The notes beneath the pieces are model-generated. The model ran no database searches. It worked only from the letters and a program-made list of their open reading frames with translations, and was not told the origin of the DNA. A DNA stretch of 9,883 bases, from assembly GCA_029262955.1 (NCBI GenBank), contig JAJCYL010000538.1:1-9883 (forward strand), written 5' to 3'. Positions 5,290 through 9,883 of this stretch are shown here, in pieces (position 1 is the first letter of the stretch; each line of letters opens with the position of its first letter). The translations under genes were made by a program, and so were the position numbers. This DNA comes from Cytophagales bacterium (GTDB taxonomy: Bacteria; Bacteroidota; Bacteroidia; Cytophagales; Cyclobacteriaceae).

Positions 5290-5583
5290 TTAGATTCCAC
5301 TACTATTTGGGTGTTGCCGTGTGTCCCAGATTCTAAGTAATTGAATTTCATCAGACCCCACTCGGTAGAAAATTTTGTAATCTCTAACGACTTTGGCGAA
5401 TACGTTCCGATAATTTGTTGGTTTTCCAATTCTGGGGAATTTTGCGATTATTTGAGCTGACTTCTCAAAAAGCTCCTCTAACTTCTCGGGGTAAGAACTT
5501 GACTTGTTGCGTTCAAGCCAGTATTTGTAAATATTAGTTCGGTCGAATATGGCTCGATTCGTCCACTTTACTTCTTTAGCCAT
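5290..5583 (-). CDS. RelE/ParE family toxin
   Basis: This 97-aa protein has the RelE/ParE layout. A first strand, EVKWTNRAIFDRTNIYKYW (4-22), is followed by a helix. Then come the family motif FPRIGKPT (49-56), the strand VVRDYKIFYRV (65-75) and the C-terminal IQLLRIWDTRQHP (80-92). In this superfamily the toxin either cleaves ribosome-bound mRNA (RelE) or inhibits gyrase (ParE); the sequence does not decide between them, and the length is normal. Its ATG lies inside the antitoxin gene with a 16-nt overlap. The stop TAA (5290-5292) falls 11 nt inside the boundary repeat TAGATTTC (5278-5285), which matches GAAATCTA at 5847-5854. Confidence 0.9.
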   Translation of the reverse strand: MAKEVKWTNRAIFDRTNIYKYWLERNKSSSYPEKLEELFEKSAQIIAKFPRIGKPTNYRNVFAKVVRDYKIFYRVGSDEIQLLRIWDTRQHPNSSGI

Positions 5584-5798
5584 TTTTGAACTAGTTCAGA
5601 TGCTTCAGAATTCGAATGAACTTTTCCCGATTCAGCATCTGAAATTCCCTCATCGATTGCAGTTTTCTCTTCTTTTGTTAGTTCATATGAATTTTCAATT
5701 TCAGATTCCAGTTCAACCGCGTGTAGTAGTTCCTCTAGGAGTTGTGGATCTTGAATATCATTAACCTTTCGGATAATTCTTTCTTTGACGTTAATCAT
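5568..5798 (-). CDS. Antitoxin of the RelE/ParE pair
   Basis: This 76-aa acidic protein starts with MINVKERIIRKVNDIQDPQL and continues with LLEELLHAVELE, a pattern I know from small Bacteroidota antitoxins whose first half is an isoleucine- and leucine-rich helical dimerisation region. The second half, LTKEEKTAIDEGISDAESGK (40-59) followed by S-rich and WLKK segments, resembles the toxin-wrapping tail common to antitoxins of RelE-type systems (AI..G..D...G). It is first in the operon and overlaps the toxin by 16 nt. TAACTTTA lies 4 nt before its ATG. Confidence 0.84.
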   Translation of the reverse strand: MINVKERIIRKVNDIQDPQLLEELLHAVELESEIENSYELTKEEKTAIDEGISDAESGKVHSNSEASELVQKWLKK

Positions 5799-5802
5799 AT
5801 CA

Positions 5803-5810
5803 TAAAGTTA
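5803..5810 (-). promoter_or_regulatory. TAACTTTA box, 4 nt before the RelE-type antitoxin ATG
   Basis: The - strand reads TAACTTTA-TGAT-ATG. The 8-mer is identical to those at 5006-5013 and 6600-6607, with identical spacing, although the genes are not closely related. Confidence 0.5.
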
Positions 5811-5852
5811 ATTATTCTAATAATAGGAACGGGATAGTGGCGGAATGAAATC

Positions 5853-6081
5853 TAACGGTCAGCTATCGGGCGTATGTCCGCAGATAGTGAATGGTACTAA
5901 AGTAGTGAAATCTGCCGAAGCTCACAACGGTTCCAAGTGGCACTGCGATCTGAAAATCGAAATCCCCTGCAAGCAAAAGAGGATAGAAAGCACCGCACTT
6001 CCCTCAGCGGCAGATTCACGGTCGAGTCGCACTGAAATCAGCCAGAAAGCACATAGACATATGCCCGATCAGCGTCTGTTA
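5853..6081 (-). repeat. Cassette-boundary site, 229 nt (long form)
   Basis: The left arm (5853-5878) begins TAACGGTCAGC and contains ATCGGGC. The right arm (6056-6081), read as reverse complement, begins TAACAGACGCT and also contains ATCGGGC followed by ATATGTC. The two arms agree at 19 of 26 positions. An internal CAACGG is at +72 (5925). Inside, GCAGAT (5881-5885 region) pairs with ATCTGC (about 5910-5915). The right arm overlaps the C-terminus of the ParE-like toxin gene. This is the clearest stem-ended member of the long-form sites. Confidence 0.68.
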
Positions 6082-6383
6082 GCATCTGTTAATTCTTGGT
6101 ATAGTTTTGCAGGGTCTTGTCTGTTGTCCCAAACTAGTAGAAGCCTCAGGTGTTCAGGTAAATTTAGGTAGTAGAGGGAAACTGATTTATGTATTACCAG
6201 TTTCCTGACTTCACTATCCTCGAAAGTAGGAGCAAGTTCAGGGTTCTTTCTTATCTGATCAACCCGAAAGTTCAAATGGTTCAGAAATTCCGTTTTTACC
6301 TGTTCATTCCAGAGTTCGTATATGAAAGCTGATGTTCTTCTGAGCGATTTTCTGGCAGTTGGAGACCAGATTACCTTCTTCAT
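6069..6383 (-). CDS. RelE/ParE family toxin
   Basis: This 104-aa toxin begins MKKVIWSPTARKSLRRT and has ELWNEQVK (23-30), NPELAPTFE (47-55), RKLVIHKSVSLYYL (60-73) and LLLVWDNRQDP (81-91), the typical ParE/RelE order. I chose the ATG at 6381-6383 because it shares one base with the antitoxin stop (TAATG) and gives a family-normal start; a longer frame from 6431 would add 16 residues antisense to nothing known. The final codons ANRR-stop are encoded by the arm of the site 5853-6081, just as the decayed homologue at 4073-4376 ends in the arm of its own site. Whether it targets gyrase or mRNA is not evident. Confidence 0.87.
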   Translation of the reverse strand: MKKVIWSPTARKSLRRTSAFIYELWNEQVKTEFLNHLNFRVDQIRKNPELAPTFEDSEVRKLVIHKSVSLYYLNLPEHLRLLLVWDNRQDPAKLYQELTDANRR

Positions 6384-6595
6384 TACTCCTCCATATTTAA
6401 GATGTCCTGAGCCGAAGTATGCTCGACGCAATCTTCAATGGATTCTGATGCAGAAATATTAAGGAGTTCAATGATCTCTTTTGGTAAAGAGTTGATGGAA
6501 GTTTTTCTGTAGCCCTCAATCTGATTGATCACAGTTTCGTCATCAATGTTGGTAATCCAGTTGATCAAAGATATTTTTCGTTGTTCGATCGTCAT
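6383..6595 (-). CDS. Antitoxin of the ParE-type pair (homologue of 3867-4076)
   Basis: This 70-aa acidic protein starts MTIEQRKISLINWITNIDDE and is the homologue of the + strand antitoxin at 3867-4076, sharing the first block almost entirely and HTSAQDIL near the end. The N-terminal helix-forming block probably dimerises, and the acidic C-terminus (ASESIEDCVEHTS) probably blocks the toxin; this is inferred from comparable systems. It is first in a two-gene operon and its stop overlaps the toxin start by one base. The unit is bounded by perfect 10-bp inverted repeats, GTTAGCATCT (6078-6087) and AGATGCTAAC (6631-6640). Confidence 0.85.
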   Translation of the reverse strand: MTIEQRKISLINWITNIDDETVINQIEGYRKTSINSLPKEIIELLNISASESIEDCVEHTSAQDILNMEE

Positions 6596-6599
6596 AACT

Positions 6600-6607
6600 T
6601 AAAGTTA
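6600..6607 (-). promoter_or_regulatory. TAACTTTA box, 4 nt before the ParE-type antitoxin ATG
   Basis: The - strand reads TAACTTTA-AGTT-ATG. The upstream CTTCAGAGTGAAAATG is shared with the inverted homologue before 3867, so the promoter region was conserved together with the genes. Confidence 0.5.
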
Positions 6608-6636
6608 ATCATTTTCACTCTGAAGGCCATAGATGC

Positions 6637-6863
6637 TAACGCTCAACTATCGGTTTGTGTGCCCACAGTTGGCAGAAAGCACTAATATAGCGCAGCTGCC
6701 CAACACCTACAACGGCTTCTATGAAATGCTGCGATTAGAAAGTAAAAATCCAGAACCGCCACAGATGCTAGAAGAGATGCAATTTCAGAATGGGTAGCGA
6801 AGCGGTGAAGATCAGATGAAACAGGTAGAAAGCACTCTGGCGCATTCGTGCTAGCAACTGTTA
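6637..6863 (-). repeat. Cassette-boundary site, 227 nt (long form)
   Basis: The ends are TAACGCTCAACTATCGG and, at the right, GCAACTGTTA. An internal CAACGG is at +73 (6710). GTTGGCAG (6668-6675) can pair with CTGCCCAAC (6696-6704). AGAAAGCAC near the right end (about 6827-6835) matches the same motif at about 6044-6052 in the site 5853-6081, as does the block after CAACGG (CTGCGAT...GAAA). End arms pair less well than in 5853-6081. The stop codon of the next gene (6861-6863) is the TAA of its right end. Confidence 0.6.
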
Positions 6864-7616
6864 GTAGCCTGTCATATACCTTCTATATCGAAAAAGGATG
6901 TTGCCTAAGTAATAGTCAACCATAAACAAGATCTGAACATTCCATGTCTCAAGTTCATCATTTGATAGTTCAGTCAAAGCTTCAGTTATAGCTGGAAACA
7001 ACTCGATTCTTATAAGACAATATGTATAAAATGAAGTGTCAGTTTTTAGTAAGGCATAGTGATACAAACTTTTTGGATTGGTAGTAGAAGCCCACTTTCT
7101 CCCCTCATTTCGTCTGGCCTCCATTTCTTCTTCTTTCTTCCGTTGTTCTGGTGGTAGACTCTCAAGATGTTTTTGAAAAAATACTTTCCATTTTAGAGAG
7201 TCCGGAACATCGATTTCTCGATTATTCAAAGCAATAATCTCATCGATTTCATCTGCTTGTTCTGCAGTTAAAAATTGTCGAAGGTTGTACGCCGAGTCAT
7301 AACTCTCATCAGCATACAAATAAATCTCTTTTCGCAATCCTGACTTTTCAAGAGAAGTTATCAGATTAATTGCTTCAAGGCTGTCATAGTTAAGGGGTTC
7401 ATCGTTAACCATGTTCATCATGAACTTCCGAGTTTGTTCACCCAAGCTTGAAGCGTTGGGAAAATTTGTGTTAAGAAAGTTCTGGTAAGAGGCCATAAGT
7501 TCACGAAAACTTTCTGCTTTCTCAGTTCCCAGTTCGTCCAGGAACTCTTGTTGACCAAAGGAGAAGTTAGCCGAGGTTAGAAGGGTTAGAAAGAAAAATG
7601 TTCGAATGATTCTCAA
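6861..7616 (-). CDS. Exported protein of unknown function
   Basis: From the TTG at 7616 the protein has 251 aa and begins with a clean signal peptide: RIIRT, then a hydrophobic FFFLTLLTSANFSF, with likely cleavage before QQEF. The rest is acidic, helix-rich and without recognised motifs. A charged stretch, PPEQRKKEEEMEARRNEGRK, lies near the middle. I chose TTG over the ATG at 7667 because that ATG lies outside the cassette boundary (GGCTACTAAC, 7634-7643) and would put 17 unrelated residues before the signal. The stop TAA is inside GTTAGTAGCC (6860-6869), the perfect 10-bp mate of that boundary. No Shine-Dalgarno site is visible. The function is unknown. Confidence 0.75.
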   Translation of the reverse strand: MRIIRTFFFLTLLTSANFSFGQQEFLDELGTEKAESFRELMASYQNFLNTNFPNASSLGEQTRKFMMNMVNDEPLNYDSLEAINLITSLEKSGLRKEIYLYADESYDSAYNLRQFLTAEQADEIDEIIALNNREIDVPDSLKWKVFFQKHLESLPPEQRKKEEEMEARRNEGRKWASTTNPKSLYHYALLKTDTSFYTYCLIRIELFPAITEALTELSNDELETWNVQILFMVDYYLGNILFRYRRYMTGY

Positions 7617-7639
7617 TTTGATCTGGGAAATATGGCTAC

Positions 7640-7752
7640 TAACGACACAGCTAAAATCCGTAGGCATGCCGTTTGTTATTTGTTTAAAAGTATCTGATTA
7701 AAATGCTGTTTGCAAGTAACTCATAAGCCTATGGATTTTTTAGCGGATGTTA
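7640..7752 (-). repeat. attC-like hairpin site, 113 nt
   Basis: The left arm CAGCTAAAATCCGTAGGC (7648-7665) pairs with the right arm GCCTATGGATTTTTTAGC (7728-7745), with a small bulge, and the outer ends are TAACGACA and GATGTTA. The centre is AT-rich. The length and the imperfect long stem resemble an attC site. The site overlaps the last 11 codons of the 383-aa lipoprotein gene. It separates the 251-aa and 383-aa cassettes, where otherwise only about 50 nt would look intergenic. Confidence 0.65.
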
Positions 7753-8872
7753 CCACCTTTTTATACGTTTCGATGTACTCTTTTCGCTCGAATTCACCTG
7801 CGTTTGCCTGAATAATATCTTCTTTCTTATGGATTATAAGTTCAGTGTTGGTCAATGATATAATGCTTAAATATGTAGTTCGATAATGCAAGCCATCTTG
7901 ATCTTCATATTCGGCTACTAGGTAAATTATACGACCTGACTTGTCTGAATGCCATTTCCCAGCAGAAATGGTTTTGTTGGACGTTGAAAATCTATAACTA
8001 CTGTCAGAGCTAAAGGTAAATGACAAGGCTTTGTTACTAAGGTCTGAAATATTAATCCCTTCCTCGGTTCCAAAAGTTCCCCAGAGTTCATTAAACTCAC
8101 TTGGAATTTCTTCATATGAACTTAGGTTCCAGTTACCAATTATATCCGAGGTTAATTTATTGTCATCTGCAGCCAACAGCTGAAGCTTCTGTGGTTGTCC
8201 TTGAAAGTCATATTTGTAGCCCATTATTAAAGTATCTGTAACAGATTCAATGATCAAATAATGATTTTCAATATGACCAGTGGTGTTTCCAAATGTCAAG
8301 AAGTTAATACCGTTGAAGTAATTGGAACCCCAAGTAAAATCTTCATGCATATGGTAATAATTATCATTCTTGAAGTGAAGTGTTGCGTTGTTCAATTCTT
8401 CCTGCAACTCAGGCTTTATCAAGCCTTTATTCAACCAGTGATGAAATTCGATTAAATCAGAATTGAGTTCCCATGATTTTGAAACCAAAATTTTATCCAA
8501 CCTTATTGTTAGATCGTTCCGACCTCCTCGAAGTACATCAGAGTAAAAAACGGTTGTTGTCGTATCAAAATTAATTACAAGTTTATTTTCTGAAGCGGTA
8601 AAAGTGACTTTAATCGAGTCTTGCTCAGAGTTAAGAATAATTTCATTTCCAGTTCTGTTATAAGTTGACGAAACCTTGTGCTGTGTTCCAACAGTGTATG
8701 TTGTGAGCTTAGCATCACTGCCAAATTCCAAAGCGTATAATCCCATTGAAGTAGAGCTGTTGTTGCTTTCAACTTTAACCGGATACCACACTTTTCCATT
8801 TAGTAGGTCAGCTTTCTGTTGGCAACTGAAAAATGCTATAACACAAATGAGAACTATTAGTGGCTTTGCCAT
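7721..8872 (-). CDS. Lipoprotein with three tandem lipocalin-like modules, unknown function
   Basis: This 383-aa protein has a lipoprotein signal (hydrophobic 4-15, FFSC with Cys17; the -3 residue is Phe rather than Leu). Three modules appear to repeat a beta-rich layout that opens with a Trp: GKVWYPV (26-32), SKSWELN (131-137) and IGNWNLS (245-251). Each is followed by strands such as ALEF, TLHF and ALSFTF and by L/I-rich strands (NKLVINF, NHYLIIES, TELIIHKK). This is the pattern of Bacteroidota lipocalin-like lipoproteins. The repeat is seen by eye and is an inference. It is a single-gene cassette bounded by GTTACCACC (7749-7757, inside the gene) and GGTGGTAAC (8885-8893). The final residues VVTSAKKSIGL are encoded by the adjoining site. 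Confidence 0.8.
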   Translation of the reverse strand: MAKPLIVLICVIAFFSCQQKADLLNGKVWYPVKVESNNSSTSMGLYALEFGSDAKLTTYTVGTQHKVSSTYNRTGNEIILNSEQDSIKVTFTASENKLVINFDTTTTVFYSDVLRGGRNDLTIRLDKILVSKSWELNSDLIEFHHWLNKGLIKPELQEELNNATLHFKNDNYYHMHEDFTWGSNYFNGINFLTFGNTTGHIENHYLIIESVTDTLIMGYKYDFQGQPQKLQLLAADDNKLTSDIIGNWNLSSYEEIPSEFNELWGTFGTEEGINISDLSNKALSFTFSSDSSYRFSTSNKTISAGKWHSDKSGRIIYLVAEYEDQDGLHYRTTYLSIISLTNTELIIHKKEDIIQANAGEFERKEYIETYKKVVTSAKKSIGL

Positions 8873-8889
8873 TCAGAAGTAATTGGTGG

Positions 8890-9115
8890 TAACGAACCTG
8901 TGCAAGGCCCGTATGTTTGATTTATCTAATAGCACCTAAGCTAGCGAAACTACTTAAGACAAACAACGCTTCGGTAAGAGCTTCGAATCACAAGTAAAAA
9001 TTTACCCAGTACTGAAATTGGGGTGAGAGTAAAGGCTTCAGGGAAGTAGATGAGCGATTAAGCTAGCAGTTAAGTTGGAGTGGGAGAGTAAGCACATGGG
9101 CTTTGCATAATGTTA
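8890..9115 (-). repeat. Cassette-boundary site, 226 nt (long form)
   Basis: The ends are TAACGAACCTG and AATGTTA. TGCAAGGCCCGTATG (8901-8915) pairs with CATGGGCTTTGCA (about 9095-9107). An internal CAACGC is at +74 (8964). TAAG-TAG pairs with CTA-CTTA around 8937-8957. GAGAGTAAGCACATG near the right end matches GAGAGTAAGAACATG in the site 5052-5279. The right end supplies the stop TAA (9113-9115) of the next gene. Confidence 0.65.
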
Positions 9116-9727
9116 TGGAGCTTTTTCAAATTCATATGTTTCTAGATCAAAGTAGGTTGATCCAGACCTGTCGTCACTAGTTCGCATGCAAAGTTTAATT
9201 TTTCGTTGTTCGTTAAGCATATCTGCTCCGCATCGCCACCAAATGGAAGAAACAGAAAATTCGTATTCGTTCAACGGAAATATAGAAAAGTGATCTAACT
9301 GGAAACGTTTTACAAGTTCTCCCTTCTCATTGTATGCTGCTAAAACATCCAGGCCATACCCCATTGAATGCCAATTATCCAGGGTTACGACTCGGGACCC
9401 ATCGTTAGACACTAATGCTGATACTGGTGCTATCCTATTGATGAGTTTCTTATTCCAGATTTCAACAGTGTCCTTAGGTCCATTCACTTGGTAGAGAACA
9501 GCATAACATGGAATGATTGTAGTGTCTTGTACCGAGAACTTCTCTTTCTTCTTTGGTTTCGCATTAAACCATTTGTAATAGTTATCCGGGATAAACTTTG
9601 GGACTACTTTTAACATATGTGTACTGTCCTCTGAAAAGTAGCGAGTTACTTTTGGATTGGCCCAAGAGTCAGCTAGTGAGTTTGTAGTCCAGTGACAAAG
9701 AAAAGATATGATTAGTACCACCCTCAT
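9113..9727 (-). CDS. Exported protein of unknown function
   Basis: From the ATG at 9727 the protein has 204 aa and starts MRVVLIISFLCHW with a signal peptide, probably cleaved after NSLA. A conserved-looking segment around residues 100-135 reads APVSALVSNDGSRVVTLDNW, then HSMGYG and later AAYNEKGELVKRFQL. This resembles a Bacteroidota hypothetical family I recall, which has beta-propeller-like strands of the form 'V(S)NDG..VVT.DNW'. WWRC near the C-terminus is unusual. The longer frame from 9853 was rejected because it begins before the cassette boundary (GCTCCATAA at 9731-9739, mate of TTATGGAGC at 9113-9121) and puts 42 residues before the signal peptide. The function is unknown. Confidence 0.8.
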   Translation of the reverse strand: MRVVLIISFLCHWTTNSLADSWANPKVTRYFSEDSTHMLKVVPKFIPDNYYKWFNAKPKKKEKFSVQDTTIIPCYAVLYQVNGPKDTVEIWNKKLINRIAPVSALVSNDGSRVVTLDNWHSMGYGLDVLAAYNEKGELVKRFQLDHFSIFPLNEYEFSVSSIWWRCGADMLNEQRKIKLCMRTSDDRSGSTYFDLETYEFEKAP

Positions 9728-9736
9728 AATGCTCCA

Positions 9737-9883
9737 TAATGTAGAGCTAAAGTTAGTGGCAGAATATAAGAAGTCCAGCAGGTGTCTGCCATTAAATTTA
9801 GCGTTTGTTGACAGTCGTTCTTGCCCTGACCGTAAAAATCGCTTTCTACCCACTTAAAGTTGCGGCTATGGATTTTATGTTTG
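9737..9883. other. Probable start of another boundary site, cut by the window end
   Basis: The stretch begins with TAATG where other sites begin with TAACG, next to the boundary repeat GCTCCATAA. The internal CAACG expected near 9810 is not present. TGGCAG (about 9755-9760) can pair with CTGCCA (about 9786-9791). I see no gene. Confidence 0.35.

Noticed and set aside
5845..6171. A 108-codon frame on the + strand
   Set aside because: It spans the structured site 5853-6081 and the antisense of the toxin gene. The protein has no recognisable motif, and the sequence is better explained by the site and the toxin.
6384..6431. Upstream extension of the ParE-type toxin to the ATG at 6431
   Set aside because: The start at 6383 shares a base with the antitoxin stop and gives the usual toxin N-terminus. 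The 16 extra residues lie over the antitoxin gene.
7617..7667. Start of the exported 251-aa protein at the ATG at 7667
   Set aside because: That codon lies inside the adjoining recombination-like site, beyond the cassette boundary, and would bury the signal peptide behind 17 residues.
5052..9115. A CRISPR array made of the repeated sites
   Set aside because: Repeats are long, divergent and separated by genes; there are no short spacers and no cas genes.

Overview
The window looks like an accessory region of a Bacteroidota chromosome, probably a Cytophagales- or Flavobacteriia-like marine or soil lineage. The evidence is indirect: lipoprotein signal peptides, no clear Shine-Dalgarno sites, TAnnTTTG-like promoter boxes close to start codons, overlapping toxin-antitoxin pairs of Bacteroidota type, and short GC-rich palindromes scattered through group II introns. 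No rRNA, tRNA or housekeeping operon is present.

Layout. 1-655 is the 3' part of an ORF-less group II intron. 656-946 is unassigned and ends in a second copy of the intron's 3' terminus. 957-2231 (-) is a phosphatidylserine-decarboxylase-like lipoprotein. 2325-3043 is a second ORF-less group II intron. 3043-3716 (-) is a PIN toxin with its antitoxin. 3867-4376 (+) is an inverted antitoxin plus decayed ParE-like toxin. 4445-5001 (-) is a Doc/Fic toxin with its antitoxin. 5290-5798 (-) and 6069-6595 (-) are two RelE/ParE-type pairs. 6861-7616, 7721-8872 and 9113-9727 (all -) are exported proteins of unknown function.

The main observation is that this is an integron-like array of gene cassettes. 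Almost every one- or two-gene unit is bounded by its own perfect 8-10 bp inverted repeat, of the form GTTAnnnnn at one end and nnnnnTAAC at the other, and stop codons often fall inside TAAC. Between consecutive units lie structured sites. Four of these are 226-229 nt long with an internal CAACG at +72 to +74, and two are 88 and 113 nt long with pairing arms. This matches the logic of integron cassettes and attC sites, but the cores do not fit GTTRRRY well and four sites are unusually long. No integrase is visible. The group II introns lie opposite to the cassette genes and end at cassette boundaries, as IIC-attC introns do in integrons. The toxin-antitoxin cassettes share a promoter-like 8-mer exactly 4 nt before the antitoxin ATG, so they probably carry their own, nearly leaderless, promoters. 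A plausible reading is a sedentary cassette array stabilised by toxin-antitoxin cassettes.
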